Source of the DNA: Caenorhabditis elegans
Lineage: Eukaryota; Nematoda; Chromadorea; Rhabditida; Rhabditidae
Length of the DNA stretch: 64,000 bases
Assembly: GCF_000002985.6 (NCBI RefSeq)
Contig: NC_003284.9
Location: 3,596,001-3,660,000, forward strand
Direction of reading: 5' to 3'
In this document: positions 25,208-36,554 of the stretch, piece after piece
Layout of the letters: every line of letters begins with the position of its first letter
How positions within the stretch are numbered: the stretch's first letter is position 1
Position numbers and translations under genes: made by a program
The notes under the pieces: generated by a model
Told to the model about the DNA's origin: nothing
What the model saw: the letters and a program-made list of their open reading frames with translations, nothing else
Database searches by the model: none

Positions 25208-25499
25208 TGAAACTAAAAAAAGGATTAAAAAGGATTAAAGGACGATCCGTTCTTCAAGTGCTATGCACTGCGGATCTGGGATTCAGGTACACTGCCTGGT
25301 GGTGATCCCTCTGGGCTGTAATTTAAGCCACGTCCTAGCCGGGGACTGTGGCCGATAATCCAGTCGTGGATTGCTCCACTTCCCAATAGAGGCTGGGTGA
25401 ACCTAGGGGGTGAGGCCGGACTTGAACTCGTGACCTCCAGACTGCTAGCGGCCACCACTACCGACTGAGCTATCTGCCCCCGAAAATTGAAACTAAAAA
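25208..25499 (-). mobile_element. tRNA-derived SINE with perfect 12-bp target-site duplication
   Basis: Read on the minus strand, the element (25220-25487) starts with a tRNA-like head GGGGGCAGATAGCTCAGTCGG. It has a polymerase III A box (TAGCTCAGTCGG, 25461-25472) and, about 31 bases on, a B box (GAGTTCAAGTCC, 25418-25429). A GC-rich body unrelated to tRNA follows. It ends in a short tandem tail of AATCCTTTTT-type units (25220-25240). Identical 12-base direct repeats TGAAACTAAAAA flank it at 25208-25219 and 25488-25499. The T-arm does not pair properly, so it is not a working tRNA. The structure is that of a SINE mobilised by a LINE reverse transcriptase. Confidence 0.85.
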
Positions 25500-27852
25500 T
25501 CGGAAATCAATAAAACTATTCAAAACATTGCGCAATAACTCTAAAATCAAGCCAGATAGTTCATCTGCGGCAACATTAGAACTCTTTTTTAATAATTGAT
25601 GATTGGGTGCGAATAGTCTGATAGTGGGGCAAACTTATCACCTGACATAAAATTCCTCACACTCTCCAACCCACATGATAAATCGCTGGTCCTCTTTTTT
25701 CGACAGATTGGAGTTTGAATGCGTGATCGGATGTAGGTGAAGAGATGGAACTCATTGAGAAAAGTTTCTCTTTTTATTTTGCTCAATCTATACTTATATC
25801 GACCACACATACATCATCCCCTTTTTTGTTGTGAGAAAAAATATGTCAATCTTCGTAGAGATTGAACTTAGTAGATAAGTATTGTTGCAAGGATTTTCTA
25901 CATGATTTTTCTAAATAAATTCACAACAAAAACAATTTTTTCTTATGCTTTTTTCAAAATAAAGCGGAAAAGTGAAAAAGAAAAACGACATGGTTGGTTG
26001 GTCAACGGATTTCTAGGACTACCTCATTAATCACTATTGCTTCCTGATGTACTCGACAAATCTCCTGAAGCAGCTGTATTCTGGTGGTTGTTGAAACGAG
26101 ATCTACCAATTAATACCGAAAAATAATGCATCTAGAAGAGCACAAGGAAGTGGAGCAGTACTACTCTAGTGTAGAATCCAGAGAGTAATTTGATTATCAT
26201 AGTCTCATGGTCGGGAAGAGCAAGAAGTTGAGAAGTTATGAGAAACCAATTGTGAAAGACTCTGTGACACACTGGTCTACTGGGACCAAACGTGTTCGAA
26301 ATTTGAGCGAAAAAACGAAAGAAGAATCGAAGAAGAGCCGAGATTTTTCTGAACAGATTAAGGTCAATGCAGAAAAACGGAACAGAAATAAGAAAAATTG
26401 TTTTCAGCATATCATCCTCACCATTGTTTTTTCTAGGTTCGTCATGCAAATGAGGAGTCCGGGAGAGCTTTTGTCGTTTTTTTCTTTTTTGGATGAAAAA
26501 TATGAAGTGACCGGAGTAGGTGATAAACAGGTCCCTGGAGAAAAATCAGGAGCTTCAGCCTCCAGTCTTTCAGGAGCAAAAGTGAAGGACACGTTTTGGA
26601 CATGATGCCAGAAAACTTGCAGGCATCGCAACATTTTTCTTTTTCCGCTGTTTTTTTTGTTTTTTTTTCACATCTTTTGACAGAAATACATTGGTGTCTT
26701 TTAACTGTTCCGAGGGAATTGAAACTTTCTATCCTTTCGTTTCGAGTGATTTGTCCTTTTTGTCTCCAAAAACATAGAACGAAAAATTTCAAAAGATTTG
26801 GGATACGTACACTATCGGGACTGTGATTTCTCCAGAAAGTGAAAAACAAAAACTATGACTGTATTTATGAACATTTCAGAAAAATATAAGTGTACGGGCT
26901 CAACTTTTTGTGAGCAATATTCTTAAATGTTTTGGTTAATGAATTTGTTTTTTTTTAATTTTTGTTCATTTGCAACGTTTCTATCAGAAACGTTGCAGTA
27001 TGGGCATTGTTTCAAGAATTTCCAGGAACTTTTTTTAAAAATATTTCAACATTAAGTTTCAAAATACTAATCAGATTCACATAATAAAAATTGAAAAAAA
27101 ATTTTGGGACCTGCTACTACATCGTTCTGTGAATCCGTGGAACCGAAGACTCGGAGCTTTTTTTTTGGTCGTTCTCAGTTTTCAGTTACGGATCTTGAGT
27201 CTAATTTTTTTTGCCCAGCAAAACATTCTACAAAATTTTGTCAGCTCGTTTTTTTCACAATATTTTATTAACTCAACTCAAAAAAAATTAAAGCTGATGA
27301 CATGTCGCAAGTTTATTTCTAACAAATATGTGTGCAACTTTTAATAAATTGGGTTTTTTTTCGAAACAAGTTTCACTACTGAAATAGTCTATGCGATGAG
27401 ACTGCCCCGCCAGAACTTTTTTTTGAAACTTGTTGATATCAATTTGGCGACAGCAAAAATGTAAAAAATATTATGCACAAAATTTCCGTCGTTAAAACTT
27501 TTTTCCCAAAATCCGCAGTTTTCAAGTTATAATATTAGGAAAAATTGGAAAATCACCCAAATACAGAAAGCAAAAACATCAAATTTGTTGTTCAAAAGTT
27601 ACACCGATCGACTTTTGATCACTACTGTGTGTTCAGGTATGTTACATACATTACTCATATTTACTAGATCTATACCTGCATTTCTAGAATGGAGAACAAC
27701 TCTACGATTTTTGTGCGAGATTAACCGAGATCGCTTCACGTGGGTGACAGATTTATCCGCCCGCATATTCATTCAAAATTGTACCTGATCACAGTAGATC
27801 AATACCAAAAAAGAGATTAAACTACTTTCAAAGAACGCATCTCTCCGCCTTC
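25500..27852. other. Gene-poor intergenic stretch, right part
   Basis: Both strands are open over 26130-26850 (up to 135 codons). At 26030-26100 a minus-strand segment is open in all three frames. I could not join these into a phase-consistent gene, so they are left as a possible relic. The remainder to 27850 is A/T-rich. It contains a short inverted repeat (caacgtttc, tatcag, gaaacgttg) at about 26974-26998 and the promoter of sulfotransferase gene A. Confidence 0.4.
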
Positions 27853-30800
27853 ATGAAAGTACCATTTCATTTCATTGTTCGCAAATTTTCATTCACAAAA
27901 TTATCGCGTTTGAAAATGACCAATATTGTTCCGAGAATACTTGGTTTTGTCCTATTTGTACTAGGAGCTGCTATTTTTTTGACGGAAGTCATGCATTCTT
28001 ATCATCGATTTGTGAAACAATCCGAGGAATATTCAATATCTAACTCGAATACCGACGATGCTCCAACGAAGAAAAAACAGATGAAGGCATTTTTCAGTTT
28101 ATACCACAATATGGATGAACTAAAAGCGCAAAACAGTGACGTAAGTTTTAGATTTGAATTTTGGGAAGCTGTTCTTTCAATAATGTGTTGGGTAGAAGCC
28201 GTATCAAAAAGTGAACATTTCTAAACACGGAAGTTCAATTTTTTTATTATTGCATAGGTTTAGAATAAAAACTTCATAGCCTAAGCTGAAAGTTATCCAG
28301 TATTAATGTTTTAAAGATACCGCCCATTGGTCTAAATACACTTGTAGTCTAACATGTCCGAATATTATATGAAAATACTTTAATTTTTTTCCAATTTCAC
28401 AAACTTATAATTGGCGAAATTCCCATCAATGTGAGCTTTTTGAAAAGCTTCGAGCATTGCCGCAATCTCTATAATGTTCAAATGAAAATAAGTAAAACAT
28501 AATTAGATCATAAAAATCTTTTAAAAAAGTTCTGAACAAACTTAACGGAAAATGAAAACTGAGTTTACACCTTTTTTGATGGCACTTAAAAATATTTCAA
28601 ACAATTTTTGAAAATGCTTGAAAAATATACCTATTTTTGAGGTCAAGAATTTCTTGGAAACTCAGAAATTCGTGTCTAGGAAAATATTAGCATCACACAT
28701 ACTTGAACAGGTCATGTTTTTGGCGTCGCTTCTAGAGATCAAATTGAGAGGGTACAATGTGAATGCAATAACCCTGTTAAATTCTTCACAATATAACTAT
28801 AACACTGCCAATTTTTTTGGGTAATCTCCTCCTTACAAAAAAATTGGGCACACTGTAGAGAATGGCTGAAAAAATTGGAAAAAAAGAGCTAGTGTAGATA
28901 TTTCCAAAATTTGTTTTTTAATGCCACATTTTACAAAAATTTGAATTTTGTGAGTAAACGTAAGAATTTGGAAATTCAAATAATTGAAACATTATTAAGT
29001 TTTTGAGCAACTGCTTTCACTTCCAATTGTTTGACCTAACTATTTTACAGACACCCAATACATTTGTTTTTCAAAACGCTCTTCAAATATATTATAGGCA
29101 CATTTCAGGTAGTTCAACCACGTGTTTTAAAAGGAACCGCTCGAGAGTTTTGCAACAACACAGATCACTGTATTCGCCCATTTTTAAACCATGAGACCAG
29201 ATATCGAGTGAGACACCAATGCAAAGATCATAATTCTAACTTTTATGTTAAAGGTCGCGCCGGATTACAAAATGGCCCACTGTGTAGTTCACAAGAGTAT
29301 GTCTACGGTTATAACCGGGATCTGGTGTTATTTGTTCAATAGAAACCGTTTTGTGAGAGTCGATAAGCAAATGAACATGTCCGAATGGGATAAAGAATCG
29401 TGAGTGAGGGAGCAAAGATTGAAGATTTGAAGATTGTTTAAGAGTGAAAAACTATTTAAAAATTTAAGGCTCTGCCGAGGCGACAACACATTTCGTCATT
29501 TGAAGAGTCTTCAGAAAAAATATAATGCGAGTGAAATGACTGGATGGAGTTTGTCAATGATAACACGAGATCCCATTGACAGATTCATATCGGGTTATGT
29601 GGATAGATGCATAAGGTTCGTCTAAAAGTCCAAGTCCACAACAACTTCTTCCCCCATCAACTACCCTCTCACCCCTCTTTACTTTTTCTTCTTATTGTCA
29701 CATTGCAGAGTGGCTGAGGGACCGAGTCCGTGCAACGGATGCGATAAGAATATGACATGCTTCATTTTGAGCGAGTATGAAAGATTCAAAAAGCAAGCCC
29801 ACAAAGGGGTTCTCACAAACACTTTTGAGGATCGACACTTTTATCCGCAGAATTGGTGAGAGGAAGACTATTGAATTATTAAGATTCTCGCGTTTTTCTG
29901 AATGATACCCACAACAAAGAAAAGGGTAAAAACGTCAAAGAAACTTTTTGTGTGGAAGGGTTTGTCGTAAAAAATCAAAAAACGCGAAAAGTTTTGCATT
30001 AGAAATCTAACAACATATTTCTATGAACGCGCTTTTCTAACACTACCATGTTTATTCTATATTAACATGACTGCAATATTAATTTTGAGACACGTTCTCG
30101 CGCGCAATACTCATAGAGAGTACAAACTGACAAACATTCACTTGAAAACAAGTAAAATCCAAAATTGTTTCAGACATTTGATATTTCCCATTTTGTAATA
30201 AAAACCACATTTTCCTTATAACTAATTTGTACTTTTGTTCATAGTATAATTTTGAAAAAAATTTGACGCAACAGTCTGAGAAAATGAAATAAGTAGTCTC
30301 ACATTCAATTAAATTAGCGATCGACCTGTGTATGATCACTAAAAAAGGATTGAAGTTTAACATTTCAAAAAAATCCCATTTTTGTAATTTTTATGGAAAA
30401 ATATCAGCAACTCCGTTAGTCATGTCAAAATTTCTTTAAAGCGACAGTACAATCTTAAATATTAGTAGTGAAGCCGAGTACTGGTCACCAGCACAAGTGG
30501 GAATGTTTCATGACACTCTAGGAGATTTCAGGAAAAATGGATGGTTTAAAATTTAATGAAAGAGTTCTAAGATAATCTCAAATTGTTTTAAAAAACAGGA
30601 ATACCACCAGTGGATGTTTTTTTTTCAAAATATACTTTACAGACAATGTGAAATCAAAAAGACACTTTTTAAATCCAGTCAAAGTTTTGGCAAGTTATGA
30701 TAGTCTCAGAAAGTTTGGACATTTTCACTTAAAAACTTTTGCTGATTATTTTCCAAAATCACGATGTATTTTAATTGATATTCCGACTGCTTTATGAAAG

Positions 30801-32089
30801 TCTTTTAAAAAGTTTAATGTTGATATTGTATACTTTAGCATTACTGGTGATACTCCACATTTCAAATATGTATCAAGTGTAAGCGAATTTATAAATTATG
30901 ATACTTGTGTATTACATGCCCTCATTTTCAAATTAAATTATATTTTACTAATTTCACCAATTAAATTAAACATGATATACATTTTTCCTTTTTAAGCTTA
31001 GAAAATGTTGTTTCCTAAGCCTAAAAATATAAAATTGTGGTTCACGTCTTTATTTTTCATAACTTGAAAAATTACTTTAAAAGTGAGGGCATGTAATACA
31101 CAAGCACCTAAATTATTTTGGGCGATATTTCAGTAGCAGTGCACACACATTATCCTAACTTTTACAAAGCATGAATCGATTTCTCGGATTTCTCAAATTA
31201 AAAATAAAAATATCATTTGAATATAATACACCTAGAGTAAGACTCTGATTTTTCTATAAAATTACAAAAAAAATTTCAAAATAACAACGTACAAATTTTC
31301 CAGGAGATGTGATATCAAGACAATGCGAAATAAATATGAATTTATCAGATATTCAAGTGATGCATCGAAAGAACTCATGGAAGACTTATTCAAAATTGCT
31401 AGACGTCAAGGGGTGAGTGAGGTTGAAAATACCGGCCGGCTCATTAAAGTTATGAAAATAGTTTGTTTTGGAACACAAGCCGTGATGAAGCCACTTTTCG
31501 TTATTTTTTTATACTGCGGGTTTTGTGGCAGCATGAAAAAAATGCTGAGATGAAGATAAACATCAAATAACAATTCACTTTTATGGTCATGAATTACATT
31601 TTTGTTTCACTTATGCTTTACCTTTTTATTTTTCAGATTCCAGAAAAGGAGTTGGAATATATTGAAAATGAACTAACCAAAAACCGAAAAACTTCACATA
31701 CGACCGCTTATTCGCCGGCCAGAGAGTTTTTCCAAAGGAGGTAGGTATGCAAAATAGGAGGAAAATGACATTTTGTCCGAAAAGTTGTGGTGAACTTGTG
31801 ACTCGGCATGGTGGTGCGGAAATAAGAAGCATCTCAGAAATCATGACATTATTTGACGCTTTCTTTTTCCGGCGATTCACTATTTTCTGGTTCTAAAATG
31901 CAGATGCTTTACCCTCGGTAATGGGTGGTACAATTTGGGGGGTCTTCGTCTTTATGTGAAATTCAAGAATGTGCCTCACGAATTTGTTTTTGCAGACTCC
32001 GAGAGAGCCCACTGTTAATGGAATACGTGGTGCGAATGTTCTACCACGACTTTGTCATTCTCAATTACCCATTGCCGGAGGGCTTCTAA
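27853..32089 (+). CDS. Golgi carbohydrate sulfotransferase (tandem copy A)
   Basis: Eight exons join in frame: 27853-28140, 29109-29207, 29254-29399, 29469-29615, 29709-29855, 31304-31412, 31637-31740 and 31996-32089. The product is 377 aa. It is a type II membrane protein: short cytosolic N-terminus, signal anchor at about 28-46 (ILGFVLFVLGAAIFLTE), then a lumenal catalytic domain. The 5'-phosphosulfate loop of PAPS binding is CVVHKSMST (139-147). The 3'-phosphate motif is RDPIDRFISGY (211-221). The family is the chondroitin/HNK-1-like Sulfotransfer_2 group, which moves sulfate from PAPS onto glycans; the acceptor cannot be inferred. A Met at codon 22 could be the start instead. Gene B begins 227 bases downstream on the same strand, so co-transcription is possible. 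Confidence 0.9.
30904..31104. mobile_element. Short inverted-repeat (MITE-like) element in intron 5 of sulfotransferase A
   Basis: Perfect 21-base terminal inverted repeats lie at 30904-30924 (CTTGTGTATTACATGCCCTCA) and 31084-31104, about 160 bases apart. The inside is A/T-rich with no open frame. A clear target-site duplication was not found. It lies in a 1448-base intron, the longest of the gene. Confidence 0.75.
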
Positions 32090-32315
32090 TAGCCAAAAAA
32101 TACTATATTGGATTACCATATCCCAATGTGCCATATTTATTGTAAAAGTCTGATAATGTGCCATTCAGTTACCAAGTATGCACCAAATTCGTTTTTTTTC
32201 TCAATTTTGTCATCGATAAACCCTTTTTTGGCTAAAACGTCACACAGGTATTACCACAAATCCCACACAATCCTTTCATAATTTGGTACTTTGGAAGTTT
32301 CATTTATTTTCAATT

Positions 32316-35011
32316 ATGTTCGCCCCACACACGAATATCATGTCGATTGCAAGAGTTCTTATCATAATAGCTTCGATTTCTGTAATTTGTATAACATTAT
32401 TCATATCGCGACCTGTTACACGTGAGAGTTCAATTATAATTGCTCCTAAAACACGGGATATGCGAGCTGAACAAATTCGCCTGTTTGCATTAAATGCGAT
32501 GGTTAAAGCCAATTCTCATGTGAGTTTTTTAAAAGTTAATCAGGTAACAATTTGAAACATTTAGACAAAGAAACCTTGTTCCTACTCCGAAACTAGCCGT
32601 ATATTGTTAATGAACTATGTAATAGACATGATACAAAACAATTTCCAATTAATTCTGAAATTAAAAGGTTTGCCAAAAAATACCTTTATATTTTGACATT
32701 TACTTCTGTCTCGCTCACAGTAAGAATAACGTTTTTGGACTTTTTTTACTTCCGTACACCTAAAATAACCACAAAAAGTAAAATTTAGACATAGCTTTCG
32801 AAAGTTGTTTCAGAGTTTTAAAAATGAAATATGCAAGCGTTATTCGTTTTTGTTTTGTGACATCTAGTATAACTATTGCTACTCCGTGTAGTGTACAAAA
32901 TTGCTACTGATATTTAGAATTCATATATAGTGTTTCTGAACGAAGTTTGAAAACTATTTGATAACAGTGCTGAAAAATCAATATTTTCAAGAATGAATAG
33001 ATTTGAACAAAATAGATTAATTCTAAGATTTATAGTAGCGTTTCTACCAACAAACCCTTCAAAATTGAAGCTTTGAAAATATGATTTTTTAGTACGGTTG
33101 ATCTCTTTCCCATTTTTAAAAAATATATAATTCATTCTCGTTATTACAAAAATTAAATAACATCACAGAATAGTCAACGGGAAGAAGGAAAAAAATGGTA
33201 AAGTGATACTATAAACCATCAAATAGTTAGGGGGATTAAGTTGGGAGAATAAGTTTACAAAGGTGAATCACATTCAAACGGAACGCAAAAATCAAACGGT
33301 TTCACGTAGAAAGCTGCTATTTTGGGCTCCAATAGGTTTCAGCATAAAGGGATATCTCGTTGATTGAGTTTCAGGGACAAATGGCGTAAAATAGTAATTG
33401 CCGGAAATAATATTATGATAGGTTCTGAAGATTTGTAGAAATTTGTAGAAGTGACTTATGTTGAATAGATTTCATATTGGCTTGAGCAAGACGATCTTCA
33501 TCAGATGAATGTGGAATGTTACATGTTGTTGTTTTCTTGAAAATCTCTGCAAAGTACCAACTTAGGTCTTGTTCGTAAATAGTTTCTTATCTACTATAGA
33601 AAATAAAAAATTGAAAAAAAAAACAGAAAAAGGTAAAAAAAATTGTTTCGAAATTGTATGATTTTTCAGACGCTCCCACCACGAAGTAAGAACATTTCTG
33701 CCAAAAACTTATGCAGTCGTCGGATGACATGCGCACCGCACAACCGAAGATATGAAACAATGTTGAAGGTTTGTCTTGATGAGTTTATTTTTCAAAAATC
33801 TTCCATTTTTAGGTGTCGCCAAAGTATAAAATGGTCAATTGTGTAGTTCAAAAATCCATGTCTACAATGATGACGGGGGCCATGTGCTATTTATACGATG
33901 AGAAAGCTTATGCTGACTCCGGGAGAACTTTTGATGACGAATTCAGTACTAGGTATTGTAAATTGACAATTATTTAACGGTTAACTCATTTCAGGTTTTG
34001 TAAAAATAAGAATGAGTTTTCAAGTGTAAACGCTGTACGCGATGCTTATAATATTTCATTTGTCAAAACGGATTGGCTATTTTCCATGATAACAAGAGAC
34101 CCTATTGACAGATTTGTGTCAGGATATGTAGATAGATGTGTCAGGTTCGTTTTTTTTTTGTTCAATTAAAGTTTTAAAAACTTTTTCACATACAGAATAT
34201 CGCAGAAAAACGAAACTGGTCAGTGTAACGGGTGCGGATTAAATATGACATGTTTTATTGAAAATGAGTACAAAAGGCTGATGGAAATCTCGTTCAAACG
34301 AAAAACCCATCGAACTATGGAGGATGCCCACTTTTTTCCACAGATCTGGTAAGACGGTTTTTTGTTGCAAGGTCTCGACACGACCTAAAATTCCAAGTGC
34401 TGGCTGCAAAAAACAGTTATGCATCTTTAAACAGTACTATTTTCAAAATCTGTCTTCTGGGTCGAGTCCTAGTCAAATCAAGTGATTTTCAAAACTTTCT
34501 AGCTTTAAAGTTGTAAGGCGCAAAATGTTTGTTTCTCGCCTCAAATTGAAAAATGTGGGACAAATTCCAAAGACTTTGGCAATAGACTCATCAAATATTT
34601 TATTTTGCATTCAGGCATTGTGATCTCAATGAAGATTTGGAATTTTTCGAGTTTATTCAATATTCCAATAATCCAGAAACCACAATGATGCCACAACTAG
34701 AAGAAATGCTGAAACGGCAAAAAGTAAAATATATTTAAAAAATATTTATTGTAAAACATAATTATATTTTCAGGTACCAAGTGACTCGATCAGATTTATT
34801 AAAAATGAATTACTATATAAAAAGTCGAGTCATTCTACCACAGGGACACCAGCAAGCCGCTTCTATCGTTCCAGGTACTCATAATTTGAACTTAACGTTT
34901 TAATATTAGTTTTTCAGATTGATGAGCTCGCCGTATTTACTGGAGTATATTGTTAAAATGTTCTACTATGATTTTATCAGATTTCACTATCCTTTGCCTC
35001 CTACTTTTTGA
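32316..35011 (+). CDS. Golgi carbohydrate sulfotransferase (tandem copy B)
   Basis: Eight exons join in frame: 32316-32519, 33670-33768, 33813-33952, 33995-34144, 34196-34348, 34615-34723, 34774-34874 and 34918-35011. The product is 349 aa. The signal anchor is about 11-30 (IARVLIIIASISVICITLF). The PAPS loop is CVVQKSMST (about 111-119) and the 3'-phosphate motif is RDPIDRFVSGY (182-192). Exons 2, 6 and 8 have exactly the same length as in gene A (99, 109, 94), and all intron phases agree, so the two arose by tandem duplication. Differences are concentrated in the stem and in exons 3-5. HKS in A is QKS in B. Acceptor glycan unknown. Confidence 0.9.
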
Positions 35012-35220
35012 TAACGATTATTCTAGTTTAATTTATTTTTAAACGTCTCTGTTATAAAATTCAAAAATTTTTCAAAGAATATATTATTAGGTACTACTAT
35101 TCGGAAAACATTTATGTATTACTTTCAATTTGTGAAATGAAGAATTTACAAGAATGAAAAAAGGAATGTTTGTATGCAAGTATAAAGTTGCCTAATTGCA
35201 AATCAATTTTGAACATTAAG
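35005..35220. repeat. Direct duplication, copy 1 (3' end and UTR of sulfotransferase B)
   Basis: The segment starts at the last codons of gene B (tttttgataacgattattc) and continues through its 3' UTR. A closely similar copy lies in the same orientation at 36283-36502. Shared blocks include ctagtttaatttattttt, ttactttcaatttgtgaaat and gtatgcaagtataaagttgc. Confidence 0.88.
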
Positions 35221-36282
35221 TACATATATTTATCTTTGAAGTACGAAAAGAATAATCATTACTTATATAAAAAAAATACTGTCCGTCTGTCCATAGTTTG
35301 TAGTCTGTGACGTCACAGCTTACATAGGCAAGGCGTTTTCGGCTGTTGAAGTGATATTGGTTTGGGGTTAGTGGAGGGATATTATCGGGTTGTCAGTTGT
35401 CACCCAGTTCTCACTCAGTTGTCACCCAGTTCTCACTCAGTTGTCACCCAGTTGTCACCCAGTTGTCACCCAGTTGTCACCCAGTTGTCACCCAGTTATC
35501 ACCCAGTTGTCACTCAGTTGTCACCCAGTTGTCACTCAGTTGTCACCCAGTTCTCACTCAGTTGTCACCCAGTTGTCGCTCAGTTGTCACTCAGTTGTCA
35601 CCCAGTTGGCACTCAGTTGTCACCCAGTTCTCACTCAGTTGTCACCTAGTTGTCACTCAGTTGTCACCCAGTTGTCACCCATTTGTCACCCAGTTGTCAT
35701 TCAGTTGTCACCCAGTTGTCACTCAGTTGTCACCCAGTTGTCACCCAGTTATCACCCAGTTGTCTCTCAGTTGTCACCCAGTTGTCACTCAGTTGTCACC
35801 CAGGTGTTGTCACCCAGTTGTTGTCACCCAGTTGTCACTCAGTTGTCACCCAGTTGTCACTCAGTTGTCACCCAGTTGTCACTCAGTTGTTACCCAGTTG
35901 TCACTAAGTTGTCACATATAATGTCACGCGCGCAATTGAATACTAGGCCACCACGCGATTTCTAGGTCATATTAGTAAACAAAGTATTAATTTAAATGTG
36001 ATTTTTTCGAACTTTAATTTGCTTTTTTTCTCAAAAAGTTCAAGAAAACTGGGAAGAAGGAATTGTATTAAGTATTTTTTCAAAATACAATACCAAAACA
36101 AATAAAAATTCGAAAGATCGTCGTGGCCTAGGATTTCTCTAGTTAATGTTCAAAGATTTTTTCGACTTAAAATGCTGAATGTTAACGGATTTTCCCCTTT
36201 TCTTTTGTAATATTCGTAAGTTCGAGCACGAACACTACATTTTAAACCCATTTTCCCATTGAAGATACTCCTTCTTTAAGGG
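35221..36282. other. Insert between the two duplicated segments
   Basis: It contains a 5' part with tgtccgtctgtcc and gtgacgtcacag (35280-35320), then the 11-base minisatellite. A tail follows with an imperfect inverted pair ctaggccaccacg (35943) and cgtcgtggcctagg (36118). The arrangement (T/A-rich end, tgtccgtctgtc, internal minisatellite, ctag end) resembles worm Helitron-derived elements, but I could not fix the ends. Confidence 0.45.
35393..35919. repeat. Minisatellite with 11-bp unit, about 48 copies
   Basis: The unit is GTTGTCACCCA alternating irregularly with GTTGTCACTCA and GTTCTCACTCA, with rarer single-base variants and two indels near 35812-35822. Because the unit is 11 bases and has no stop in any forward frame, all three forward frames stay open and translate as degenerate SCHPVVTQLSP repeats. 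These frames are a by-product of the repeat. Confidence 0.97.
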
Positions 36283-36502
36283 TTTTTGATGAAGATTATT
36301 CTAGTTTAATTTATTTTTAAACGTCTCTGTTAGAAAAGTCAAATATTAAAAAAAAATATATATATATATTATTAGGTACTAGTATTCGGAATAAATTTAT
36401 ATATTACTTTCAATTTGTGAAATGAAGAATTTACAAGAATAGAAAATGGAATGTTTGTATGCAAGTATAAAGTTGCCTAATTGCAAATTAATGTTGAACA
36501 CA
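36283..36502. repeat. Direct duplication, copy 2
   Basis: This is the counterpart of 35005-35220, with scattered substitutions and an expanded (at)n tract at about 36357-36370. It begins tttttgatgaagattattctag, so it even includes the position of the gene B stop codon. The coding part upstream is decayed or absent. Confidence 0.88.
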
Positions 36503-36554
36503 GAGTATTAATTTCCATCTTAAAAAAAAAGAAAAATAATAATTATGCAATTTT

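Noticed and set aside
25411-25480. A functional tRNA gene on the minus strand
   Set aside because: The A and B boxes are present, but the T-arm does not pair and no clean acceptor stem forms. The flanking 12-base duplication shows it is the head of a SINE.
35362-35965. Four overlapping plus-strand frames of 85-191 codons
   Set aside because: They are translations of the 11-base minisatellite in different frames, with no start context or splice support.
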